From contig JAGGXX010000068.1 of NCBI GenBank assembly GCA_021162845.1, positions 1 through 56,916 of the forward strand: a stretch of DNA of 56,916 nucleotides, written 5' to 3'. Below, one piece after another: positions 1-7,871 of the stretch (position 1 is its first letter; each line of letters opens with the position of its first letter). The DNA is from Thermoprotei archaeon. Its GTDB lineage: Archaea > Thermoproteota > Thermoprotei > QMSL01 > B3-G16. Position numbers and translations under genes: made by a program. Below the pieces are notes generated by a model. It worked only from the letters and a program-made list of their open reading frames with translations. It had not been told where the DNA came from and ran no database searches.

Positions 1-444
1 ATCTCGAGTTTCCTTTGGTTCTTTTATGCGGGTACGGTAACGGGGGATTGGGGGCTCTATTTACACGTTCAAAGCAAGTACTGGGGGGTTAGATTTCAGG
101 AACCCATATCCGCCTTGATGAAGCTGAGATCATCATTCAGTATCCTCTTATTCACTTTCATGCTCTTATCAATATTATCGATTCTAATGCCCTTCATTGA
201 GAGGAACTGGCGGCCTAAGCTCATACCATACTATTTGCTCTCCATGGCCATGTTAGGCATTTATCTCTTTCATAGTTTCATTGAATCCTTCATTAGATAT
301 TCCGTCACGTTACTGCCTATCTACTGGTTCTGTTCGAGGATAGCCGTTAGGGATGAGGTCTATGCCTTCATACTTAGTGCATTCTTCGCTTCAGTCCTAG
401 CATTCGGCACCATCTCGTTCGTCAACTGGTATAAGTTCATTTAA
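1..444 (+). CDS. C-terminal part of a multi-pass membrane protein (cut by window start)
   Basis: The reading frame is open from the first base and stops at 442-444, leaving 147 residues. The visible part is strongly hydrophobic, with roughly three to four membrane segments: one near the new N-terminus, one around residues 40-65, one around 75-100 and one just before the end. Charged residues (RNWRPK, RIAVRDEV) sit in the presumed loops. I recognise no family. A TTG at 115 and an ATG at 118 are internal codons, because the frame and its hydrophobic character continue upstream. It converges on the secreted-protein gene at 760-1671. Confidence 0.6.
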   Translation: MSSFLWFFYAGTVTGDWGLYLHVQSKYWGVRFQEPISALMKLRSSFSILLFTFMLLSILSILMPFIERNWRPKLIPYYLLSMAMLGIYLFHSFIESFIRYSVTLLPIYWFCSRIAVRDEVYAFILSAFFASVLAFGTISFVNWYKFI

Positions 445-564
445 GGTAGTTATCTTGATCAGTTTGTAGAGTGCGTAGATCAATACACAAGCGTAAGCGA
501 AGGAGAGAAGTCCCGGGACATAAAGAAAAATGTGGAGGATTTTCACGTACACCTCAATCACCAC
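397..564 (-). CDS. Possible small single-span membrane protein
   Basis: On the minus strand a 55-codon frame runs from a GTG pair at 564-559 to TAG at 399-397. It has one strong hydrophobic stretch (FLYVPGLLSFAYACVLIYAL) and a short charged tail. A GGAGGT sequence lies directly ahead of the GTG codons; a third GTG at 552-550 would have better SD spacing. The end overlaps the tail of the convergent membrane gene by about 48 bases. No homologue is known to me and the frame could be chance. Confidence 0.22.
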   Translation of the reverse strand: MVIEVYVKILHIFLYVPGLLSFAYACVLIYALYKLIKITTLNELIPVDERDGAEC

Positions 565-759
565 ACCTCCGTGTCATAGCATGGAGGCCTCAAATGGCAA
601 ACACGTCTGAGACCGCCAGGTCAATTGTGGTGATGTGCCTCTCTAAGGCCCTAGAAGCACCGGGCTTAGATCGATTCTGGATGGGGGCTACCAGGTTTCC
701 TATTCTCACCTAGATAGACAACTAGGTTTGGTGATACAAGAACTGGTTATGGAATACAG
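565..759. other. Gap between convergent genes
   Basis: Apart from the possible small membrane peptide at 397-564, I see no credible gene, tRNA or repeat between 445 and 759. A plus-strand frame in this gap has arginine- and proline-rich composition unlike the neighbours and no start signal, so it was not called. Confidence 0.4.
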
Positions 760-1671
760 TTAGCTACTTTTCCGTATCAACTCATTCCATTCTTTGTCAT
801 TATCCCGGATAGCCATATTCCCCTTTTCCCGTTCGTAATAAATGGTCGGGGTGGCATAAACCATGAACCGCTTATCGAGAAGCACTTCCCCATCTGGTGA
901 TCTGAGCACTACGTGGATGATGGTAAGCATTACGCGAAGATCTTTAAATTTATCAAACTTCTTAATGCTCTCCGTAACAACATACTTGTGAACGAGGATA
1001 TAACGCCCAGGCTCGGTAAACCTATAGACAAGCCTATCACTTTGAGGATTAAGACGGAAACACCTATAATTTTTAAGCCCCGGATAGGGGAAGTAAGTCT
1101 CACAGAATAGGAATATCTCCTTGAATGGGAGAACCTCATGCGTGCATATCCATGAGGCATTCAAAACTGGGAACCTGTCCACATCCCAATCCGGTGGATG
1201 ACACCAGCCAGTAGCCGAGCAATTCCACGGGTTATTGAAGGCGAGCTCTAATGTAGTCTTGTTGAGTGTGATCCAGCCTATGAAGGGGATCTTATCGGTT
1301 AACTCCCATGCTAAGACCTTTAGGGGCTCATCGCCGAGCCAAGCTGAGACCCTGGCTCTTAAGCACCTCTCCATTCTAGCCCACTCGAGCTTGGTGATCG
1401 CTATGAAGGATTTCACCCTCCAAAACCGCTCAGGCATATGTATTTCTTTTACGTATATTAGGGGGTTCCACTCGATTGTGATCTCGCTCCCGACTAGGCT
1501 TTCGCTTATGTTGATGGGTAGGAAGTATAGGTATTCGTATAGGGCTGGGTTAGCGCGCCTAATACTAACATCCCTAATCAGGAGGAATATAGGCCCGCCT
1601 AACCTCAGGGGGAGTAGGGCAGGACTCGTAAGACCATAGATGAGCATTATGATTAGGAATGAACGAAGCAT
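760..1671 (-). CDS. Secreted protein of unknown function
   Basis: This is a 303-residue protein with an N-terminal signal peptide or anchor (about residues 1-22, LIIMLIYGLTSPALL core) and no later membrane span. The mature part is rich in aromatic residues. It carries about seven cysteines, several clustered around residues 148-205 (NCSATGWC, WICTHE, FCETYF, YRCF), which would allow disulfides outside the cell, and several NxS/T sites. I do not recognise a family. The gene is divergent from the TldD gene across a gap of about 200 bases. Function cannot be assigned; extracytoplasmic location is the only firm inference. Confidence 0.7.
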   Translation of the reverse strand: MLRSFLIIMLIYGLTSPALLPLRLGGPIFLLIRDVSIRRANPALYEYLYFLPINISESLVGSEITIEWNPLIYVKEIHMPERFWRVKSFIAITKLEWARMERCLRARVSAWLGDEPLKVLAWELTDKIPFIGWITLNKTTLELAFNNPWNCSATGWCHPPDWDVDRFPVLNASWICTHEVLPFKEIFLFCETYFPYPGLKNYRCFRLNPQSDRLVYRFTEPGRYILVHKYVVTESIKKFDKFKDLRVMLTIIHVVLRSPDGEVLLDKRFMVYATPTIYYEREKGNMAIRDNDKEWNELIRKSS

Positions 1672-1882
1672 CAGGATCCTCCTAAACTAGACTCTATGAT
1701 AGAGGCCATATAACGATTATGACAGATAAAATCTCGAAGCTAATAAGGAGGTTGCGAGGGTTAGTATGAAGTCATGTTTCTCGAAATCTGGAGTGGGGTC
1801 GATAAAAAGTTAATCCTTACAACGTAATAGGGAAGCACAAAGCTATATGTGGAGCTCTTAAGGATCTTTATTGGGTGCCTGC

Positions 1883-3322
1883 ATGTTTACAGATTTACTA
1901 GAATACGCTGTAGACCTCGCTGGAAGGCTCGGCGCCTCTTATGCAGAGGCAAGATACCATGTTAACAGATCCTCACAAATACTCGTGAGGTTCGATAAAG
2001 TAATAGGCGTGAGCTTAGGTTCAGTGAATGGCATAGGAATAAGGGTTTTGTACGATGGAGTATTGGCATTTTCAGCCACTAACGATCTTACTCCTGATGG
2101 TATCAAAAAGGCGGTTAAACAGGCGATAACTCAAGCCAAACTGCTTTCGAATACTATCCATGAAGCACGAGGCCTTGTCGAAGCTAAAGTAGGGCGAGTT
2201 AAATATGAAGGTGTAGCTAAGAAAAGCTTTGACTCAATGGCCTTAGAGGATAAATTAAGTTTATTGAAGGAACTATGGAAACGGGCTTCCGATGTTGTTA
2301 AGGAAGGGAAGCTGACCGCCTTTACCGTCATTTATGATGAAGGAGAAGAGGTCAAGGAAATAGTGAGTAGTGATGGCGCATATGTGGCTAGTAGGATAGT
2401 GAGACCTTCATTATCCATAAACTTCGTCTTATCACATCCGCAGAGGGGTACTATACAGAGGTCCGTGGATTTTGGCGCTAGTGGAGGTCTTGAGCTTCTA
2501 GGTGAGTGGGAACCTGAAGGGAAAATAGAGGAGGAAGTGAGAGCGGCAGAACGCGTTCTCATGTACGGTGTTCGGCCTCCTAAAGAGCCTGTAGAAGTGG
2601 TTATCGGTAGTGAGATAATAGGGCTCATGGTTCACGAAAGCGCAGGACATCCCATGGAGGCGGATAGGATATGGGGTCGAGAAGCGGCACAAGCGGGGGA
2701 GAGCTACGTTAAGCCGGATATGATAGGAAAGGAGCGCATAGGTAATGAGCTTGCTACTGTCATAGACGATCCAACAATTCCGGGTAGTTATGGCTTTTAC
2801 CTCTATGATGACGAGGGGGTGCCTGCAAGGCCTAGGTACATCTACTTAAGAGGTCTGATAAATGAACCCCTGCATAACAGATGGACTGCATACGTGTTTA
2901 GGGCTAAGAGCAATGCCTCTGCCAGAGCTATGAACTACGCTAGCGAGCCGATTCCTAGGATGGCTAATACGTATTTGGAGCCAGGGGATGCGGAATTCGA
3001 GGAGCTCATAGAAGATATAGGACTTGGGGTTTACATAAAGAGCTATATGGAATGGAATATCGACGACATCAGGTGGGGACAGAGATACGTAGGGTTAGAA
3101 GCATACATGATTAAGCGAGGCGAGCTAACTGAGCCGGTGAGAAATCCAGTGCTCGAGCTAACGACTAGGACCTTCTATAGTTCGATAATCGCTAAGGACA
3201 AAGACCTTAAGTTCTATCCGGGTCTCTGTGGTAAGGGTGAACCTTCACAAGGAGTTCCCGTATGGTTCGGTGGACCGGATGTCAAGCTTTCGAGGGTGAA
3301 ATTAGGTGTGGCTCCGAGGTGA
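1883..3322 (+). CDS. tldD: TldD-family metalloprotease (first copy)
   Basis: TldD is the catalytic subunit of the TldD/TldE heterodimer, a zinc protease of the modulator-of-gyrase/PmbA family that cleaves unfolded or modified peptides. The zinc-binding HExxxH motif is present as HESAGHPMEAD near residue 250. The C-terminal half has the family signatures DDEGVPARP, ASARAMNYASEPIPRM and NTYLEPGD. The protein is 479 residues if started at ATG 1883. A TTG 12 bases upstream is in frame, but the family N-terminus (a helix like LLEYAVDLAGRLGASYAEAR) begins at the ATG. The partner gene follows after 9 bases, so the two form an operon. A second, divergent copy of the pair lies at 50.5-53.3 kb. Confidence 0.9.
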   Translation: MFTDLLEYAVDLAGRLGASYAEARYHVNRSSQILVRFDKVIGVSLGSVNGIGIRVLYDGVLAFSATNDLTPDGIKKAVKQAITQAKLLSNTIHEARGLVEAKVGRVKYEGVAKKSFDSMALEDKLSLLKELWKRASDVVKEGKLTAFTVIYDEGEEVKEIVSSDGAYVASRIVRPSLSINFVLSHPQRGTIQRSVDFGASGGLELLGEWEPEGKIEEEVRAAERVLMYGVRPPKEPVEVVIGSEIIGLMVHESAGHPMEADRIWGREAAQAGESYVKPDMIGKERIGNELATVIDDPTIPGSYGFYLYDDEGVPARPRYIYLRGLINEPLHNRWTAYVFRAKSNASARAMNYASEPIPRMANTYLEPGDAEFEELIEDIGLGVYIKSYMEWNIDDIRWGQRYVGLEAYMIKRGELTEPVRNPVLELTTRTFYSSIIAKDKDLKFYPGLCGKGEPSQGVPVWFGGPDVKLSRVKLGVAPR

Positions 3323-3331
3323 TATGGGAAA

Positions 3332-4666
3332 ATGCGTGAGGAAGCTCTAGATCTTGCAAATTATGTTGTCGAAAAGGGAAGACGCTTGGGATTCGACGAA
3401 GTGGCATCCATAGTAAGAATCTCGAGAAGGGTCATGGTTAAGTTCGCTAATAACGAAATCACGGTAGTTCAGAATTGGATGGATACGACGATAGCCTTAT
3501 ACTTAGTTAAAGAAGCTAAATGCGTCTTAACGAGACTCGTGTGTAGAACTAAGAACGATATAGACCGAGCTTTAAAGAACGTGTACGATCATATGGCTCA
3601 TGTAGAGCCCTCTGCCCTCTATGCGCCACTACCCGAGCCTAATGGTAAAACTTTAGAAGGACTTACGGATCCAAAGCTCGTACAGAGCCTCGGTACCACG
3701 ATCGAGGTAGTCCCCCAGCTCATAGATGAAGGGCTGAGAGAAGGGGCACAACGTCTGGCTGGAACATTCCATGCAGGGCATAGAATTAAGGCTCTTGTAA
3801 CCAGTAAAGGAGCGGAACTCTCCGAAGAAGGGACATTTATAGAAGTTTACGCACGTGCATTTTATGAAGATAATTCCGGTCATTGGGCATGGACTTCAAC
3901 TAAGTTCAACGATGATAGGGTATTGGAGGTTGGTCGTAAGGCTGCTAGCTATTCTAAGATACGATTGCCTGTGACCAGGATAGAACCTGGAAGGTATAAC
4001 GCAATATTATCACCACTCGTCGTGGGGAATTTAATGAGTTATGTAGCTCGTGCAGCATCAGCATTGGCAACGATGCTCGGTCTCTCTATGTTCACAAAGT
4101 ATAAACCAGGCACGAAGATAGGTAGTGAGATCATCAGCATTATCGATGAACCGAGGGATCCCTTATTGCCTAACTCAACGGGATTTGATGATGAAGGTAT
4201 CGAGACTAGGACTAAATATATAATAAGGAAGGGAATCTTTGAGTCATATCTTCATAATACTAAAACCGCTACTAGGATGAGAGGACAATTAACTGGCAAT
4301 GCGGGATGGTTACAACCCCATCCATGGAATGTCGTCGTCGAGCCAGGAGATATCGACGAAGATGATATCTTTTGTGAAGTGGGTGAGGGCATATTCGTGT
4401 TGAATAACTGGTATACCCGATATCAAAACATAGTTGAGGGACAATTCTCAACGGTATCAAGGGATGTAGTATTGTACGTTAAAGGGGGAGAACCTAAGAG
4501 CATAATACGCAGGGTCAGGATCGCTGAGGTATTTCCCAACTTACTTAACAATATAGTGGGCTTAACTAAGACCAAATATGACATAGCCTGGTGGGAAGTA
4601 AAGCCACCAGTACGAGTACCCTTCGTTATAGCGAAGAATGTGCTCTTCACGCGACCTGAAGTCTAA
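3332..4666 (+). CDS. tldE: TldE/PmbA-family protein, partner of the first TldD
   Basis: This 444-residue protein is the non-catalytic partner of TldD. It lacks an HExxxH motif, as TldE proteins do, and shows family signatures such as NSTGFDDEGIETR, YLHNTKTATRMRGQLTGNAG and VEPGD. In known complexes TldE lines the chamber into which peptides are threaded. It starts with ATG 9 bases after the TldD stop and is co-transcribed with it. The C-terminus ends in a hydrophobic-aromatic stretch. Sequence signatures differ noticeably from the TldE at 50.5 kb, so the two pairs look like old paralogues rather than a recent duplication. Confidence 0.85.
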   Translation: MREEALDLANYVVEKGRRLGFDEVASIVRISRRVMVKFANNEITVVQNWMDTTIALYLVKEAKCVLTRLVCRTKNDIDRALKNVYDHMAHVEPSALYAPLPEPNGKTLEGLTDPKLVQSLGTTIEVVPQLIDEGLREGAQRLAGTFHAGHRIKALVTSKGAELSEEGTFIEVYARAFYEDNSGHWAWTSTKFNDDRVLEVGRKAASYSKIRLPVTRIEPGRYNAILSPLVVGNLMSYVARAASALATMLGLSMFTKYKPGTKIGSEIISIIDEPRDPLLPNSTGFDDEGIETRTKYIIRKGIFESYLHNTKTATRMRGQLTGNAGWLQPHPWNVVVEPGDIDEDDIFCEVGEGIFVLNNWYTRYQNIVEGQFSTVSRDVVLYVKGGEPKSIIRRVRIAEVFPNLLNNIVGLTKTKYDIAWWEVKPPVRVPFVIAKNVLFTRPEV

Positions 4667-4983
4667 ATATCTCTTTAATGTTCATAACTACCTTTTATAA
4701 CACCTCCTTTTATCTCTCAAATCCCATTCCCGCTTTAAGTAAATCATTAAGGCTTGAACGTACTAGGTATATCTTCATGTCTTAGGGCCTAGGAATTTGA
4801 AGAATGCGATTTTGCTGATCTTGCACTCGAACCCTTTACGTCTGAGTTAAAACATACGTCGCTTTCTAACTCTCTTAGGCATGAACGTCATAAAACCAGC
4901 TTATTTTGCATCTTCGTTTTTCTCGCCATGGTGTGGTCAGGTGATAACCTCTTACCTTAATTAGCCGAGATTGCCTTTATCCT
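4667..4983. other. Non-coding gap between convergent genes
   Basis: About 317 bases lie between the TldE stop and the acyl-CoA synthetase stop. The sequence is pyrimidine-rich near its start (stretches such as CCTTTTATAACACCTCC), which may serve transcription termination. I found no frame with a credible start and no tRNA. Confidence 0.4.
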
Positions 4984-5685
4984 CTACTTAATGTCCAGGA
5001 TTACTCGTGCGTCCACCACCTTCGCGCCTTTTGCATATACTCTTATGGGATTGAGATCCATCTCCTTTATCCGTGGGTTCTCCGAGATCATCCTCGATGT
5101 TTTAAGCAATATGTCCACTATGGCTTCGATATCCGCAGCCTCCTTACCCCTATATCCCTTGAGGAGGGGATATCCCTTTATCTCCTTTATCATACCTAGG
5201 GCATCACTCCTAGTTATAGGGAGGACTCTAAACGAGACATCCTTTAATATCTCGACAAACACACCCCCGAGGCCGAACATCATGACATGACCGAATTGGG
5301 GATCCCTTGTGACGCCCACTATTACCTCTGTGGCGGGAGGTAAGCATTCCTCAATTAGGATCCCCACTATCTTAGCTGTGGGCTTATTCTTGTGTACGTT
5401 GTCTAGTATTCTCTCATATGCCTTCTTTAATTCTTCATCATTTTTCACGTCAAGTATGACCCCTCCCACATCGGTTTTATGAAGTATGTCAGGTGATATC
5501 ACCTTAAGCACTACGGGGTAACCTATTTCATGAGCACATGAGAGGGCATCTTGCACATCTCTAGCTACCTTAAAGCGCGTCGTGGGTATGCCATAAGAAC
5601 TACAAAGCGATTTGGCCTCTGGCTCGAGCAGAAAACCCCTCCCCTCTTTAATGGCTGAATCTATTATCGTACATCTCCCTTTCAT
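4984..5685 (-). CDS. ADP-forming acyl/acetyl-CoA synthetase, beta subunit (ATP-grasp)
   Basis: The 233-residue length and sequence match the small ATP-grasp subunit of archaeal NDP-forming acyl-CoA synthetases. These convert acyl-CoA, ADP and phosphate to acid, CoA and ATP at the end of sugar and amino acid fermentation. Visible signatures are GYPVVLKVISPDILHKTDVGG (ATP-grasp entry), IEECLPPATEVIVGVTRDPQFG and FGLGGVFVEILKDVSFR; the C-terminal DLNPIRVY is also typical. An SD (GGGGAGAG) precedes ATG. It is the third gene of a minus-strand operon behind the radical SAM gene (39-base gap). The CoA-binding alpha subunit is not in this window, so it must be encoded elsewhere. Confidence 0.88.
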   Translation of the reverse strand: MKGRCTIIDSAIKEGRGFLLEPEAKSLCSSYGIPTTRFKVARDVQDALSCAHEIGYPVVLKVISPDILHKTDVGGVILDVKNDEELKKAYERILDNVHKNKPTAKIVGILIEECLPPATEVIVGVTRDPQFGHVMMFGLGGVFVEILKDVSFRVLPITRSDALGMIKEIKGYPLLKGYRGKEAADIEAIVDILLKTSRMISENPRIKEMDLNPIRVYAKGAKVVDARVILDIK

Positions 5686-5724
5686 ATCTCTCCCCTTTAA
5701 ATCTGAGAGCGGGTGTGCTTAAAG

Positions 5725-7302
5725 TTATGGTTTCGTGGCGCTCCCTATTTCTGCCTCCTGGACGAGTGCCGAGGAAGGCTCCCATTTTCTGCTTTCCTCC
5801 GCCAATTTCTCAATATATGCCTTAAGCTTGGGCTTTAGGGCCTCGGCTTGTCTGCGCACCCACCATAGGAACGCATCTATGAGGACCCTGAGCGGGAAGT
5901 AAAACGGACCTTCTAGGTACATTTTACTTATCACAGGCACCCAGCGGAAGGCGTGTTCCAAGCAGAGCCACATTATGTCTACGTGCTCAGGCTTTATCCT
6001 TATCTGAAGGCTTTGGTCCTTCAGGACGCCTAGGGGCACGAAGTACATCGGGACTATGAGGCTCCGATACGGCTTAAGCCTCTCTAATAACTCCGCTGTC
6101 TTTATGATGTCATCCGTGGTCTCATTTGGGACGTTCAGTATTAGTGTAGCAGCTGGTATTATCATGTTATCATGCATTATCGCGAACGCCTCCTCTACTA
6201 TATCCGGCCATTCTTCGACCTTATACGGAGCTGCCTTAGCGCTCATTATCTCCTTGGCTAGCCTAGGCGATCCCGTCTCTATACCCGTCTGAAGGCCTAG
6301 GAACTTCTGTCCCGTTTTGCTGAATATGTACTCCGTGAGCTTAGAGACGAGCTTATGCTCTCTCTCAGCGCATACTATCGCTGAGAGGGAACTGTGACTC
6401 CAGGCTATTGCCCTATAGTACTTGAGCGTTATCTCGTGGAGTTTGAAAAGCGGTTTAGGCCTGGGGTGTACACCATTAGCTCCATATATGAGGACGTCCT
6501 CTGAATGGAGGAGTCCGTACCTCACTCCTTCCCTCACGTTAACTGAGATCTCCTTCTCGATCACGTCTAATGGTATGTACCTCAAGGGCCTTAACGTCAC
6601 GGAACAGAACTTACACCCCCTCGGGCATCCCCTCATTATCTCCACAAGCCCGTTGACGCTTGCGTGTTTTATGATAGGTATCTCCTCTATGCTAGGTGCT
6701 TCCTGCGGGCCTACATATACGTACTTAGGAAGCGTCCTTCCCTCGATTATCCTCTGAGCTAAGTCTACGATGACTTTCTCGGCCTCACCATCCACTACCG
6801 TATCTACGCCCCATTTCGTCCAGTACTCTGTCATGTGGAGCCATTGCCAGGCAGCGGGCCCTCCAACTATAAGCTTAGCCCCCCTCTTCTTCGCTTCGCG
6901 TATCGCGGGGCTTTCCATGAGTTTCATGAAGTACTTCCTGTTCACGGGCTCCTTGCCTGTTATCACCCACCACGTAGAGCTAGGCGCACAGAAGGCGAAG
7001 AAGTCGTGATGTCCGATCAATATCGCCTTAACGCTCTTAGAGTACTTCTTAAGCTCGCTGGGATCCACTACCGCTGCTTTGAACCCTGCATCTATTAGGG
7101 CTGCTTCGATCTTACGTAAGCCATAAGGTGCTTGCCAGACCCTCCCTGCTTTGTCCGTCTTCATCTTTGGCGCGCATAACCACATCCATAGCCTCTCCGG
7201 TAAGCCTACCGCTGGCGACGTCGTCATAAACCCGAGGAATTCCTTCCCATGATGGTTCGTCATCATGGTTCTATCCGTGGTTAATATGAAGTCGAAGTCC
7301 AC
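5725..7302 (-). CDS. B12-binding-type radical SAM protein
   Basis: This is a 525-residue enzyme. The N-terminal 170 or so residues have the layout of a cobalamin-binding Rossmann-like domain (VDPSELKKYSKSVKAILIG, LIVGGPAAWQ, VVDGEAE). A radical SAM core follows, with the 4Fe-4S motif CxxxCxxC as RGCPRGCKFCSV near residues 222-231, then LQTGIETGSPRLAKEIMS and ILNVPNET. Such proteins carry out radical methylations, couplings or ring chemistry; the substrate is unknown. GTG start with SD AGAGGGGATC. It sits 11 bases behind the small unknown gene and ahead of the acyl-CoA synthetase gene, so the three are probably one transcript. Confidence 0.85.
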   Translation of the reverse strand: MDFDFILTTDRTMMTNHHGKEFLGFMTTSPAVGLPERLWMWLCAPKMKTDKAGRVWQAPYGLRKIEAALIDAGFKAAVVDPSELKKYSKSVKAILIGHHDFFAFCAPSSTWWVITGKEPVNRKYFMKLMESPAIREAKKRGAKLIVGGPAAWQWLHMTEYWTKWGVDTVVDGEAEKVIVDLAQRIIEGRTLPKYVYVGPQEAPSIEEIPIIKHASVNGLVEIMRGCPRGCKFCSVTLRPLRYIPLDVIEKEISVNVREGVRYGLLHSEDVLIYGANGVHPRPKPLFKLHEITLKYYRAIAWSHSSLSAIVCAEREHKLVSKLTEYIFSKTGQKFLGLQTGIETGSPRLAKEIMSAKAAPYKVEEWPDIVEEAFAIMHDNMIIPAATLILNVPNETTDDIIKTAELLERLKPYRSLIVPMYFVPLGVLKDQSLQIRIKPEHVDIMWLCLEHAFRWVPVISKMYLEGPFYFPLRVLIDAFLWWVRRQAEALKPKLKAYIEKLAEESRKWEPSSALVQEAEIGSATKP

Positions 7303-7313
7303 TTTGATCCCCT

Positions 7314-7679
7314 CTAGACTAATATACTCCCGCCTTTGAGCACGGCCTGAAGCTCGCTCATTAGAGGGTTCTCAGGCCAGGAGGTGTGCCCTTTAAATAA
7401 CTTTATACTAATGGGATGAGGTTCCTCGTTTAGCATCCCTCTTATGAGATCGTGTGCCCTCTCATAGTCGTTCACTACGTACACTTTAATGCTTAGTGAT
7501 ATGTTGGAAAGCAGTATGTCCCGTATCGCCTCAATTACCCTCCCTTCATCGTATTCCTCTCCCATCACCAATAGGTTTATCCCTGTGGCACCTCCCCTCT
7601 TCGCTTCACTCAGCAAGCTTAAGCATATGGTCGTTAGGTCATCTCTGAAGCCTAGTACTATGCCAGCTATATACTTCAA
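7314..7679 (-). CDS. Small protein of unknown function, first gene of the radical SAM operon
   Basis: This is a 121-residue soluble protein with alternating strand and helix pattern (YIAGIVLGFRDD, GINLLVMGEEYDEGRVIEAI, IKVYVVNDYERAHDLI), suggesting a small alpha/beta fold. I do not recognise the family. TTG start preceded by SD AAGGTGA with 8-base spacing. Only 11 bases separate it from the radical SAM gene, so a partner or substrate-handling role is a reasonable guess, but nothing in the sequence proves it. Confidence 0.6.
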   Translation of the reverse strand: MKYIAGIVLGFRDDLTTICLSLLSEAKRGGATGINLLVMGEEYDEGRVIEAIRDILLSNISLSIKVYVVNDYERAHDLIRGMLNEEPHPISIKLFKGHTSWPENPLMSELQAVLKGGSILV

Positions 7680-7803
7680 GTCTTATTCACCTTTTGAATA
7701 TTATCGTTCGCTTTAGTATATGAGCTTTAATCCCTTCGGAACCGGTCTCTGAGGGCGGCGTGACCCATAGAAGGGATTGACTCGTAGAAGCCGCTAGGGA
7801 AAA

Positions 7804-7820
7804 GGATAAATGTTTTATCC
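7804..7820. promoter_or_regulatory. Inverted repeat in the EF-2 promoter region
   Basis: GGATAAA and TTTATCC form a perfect 7-bp inverted repeat around a 3-base centre, 50-70 bases before the EF-2 coding start. Its AT-rich core could contain the TATA element, so a regulator bound here would overlap the promoter. No function is shown. Confidence 0.35.
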
Positions 7821-7871
7821 CTGTGATCTTTCCTATACCGTGAGGTCATCATTGGTTGGAGGGGACTGGTT

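Noticed and set aside
471-713. Plus-strand frame of 80 codons
   Set aside because: Composition is rich in Arg, Pro and Ser, there is no SD, and the opposite strand offers a more protein-like frame.
7845-7860. ATGATGA on the minus strand near the EF-2 start
   Set aside because: No CTGA at suitable spacing; it lies in the EF-2 leader and is explained as chance.
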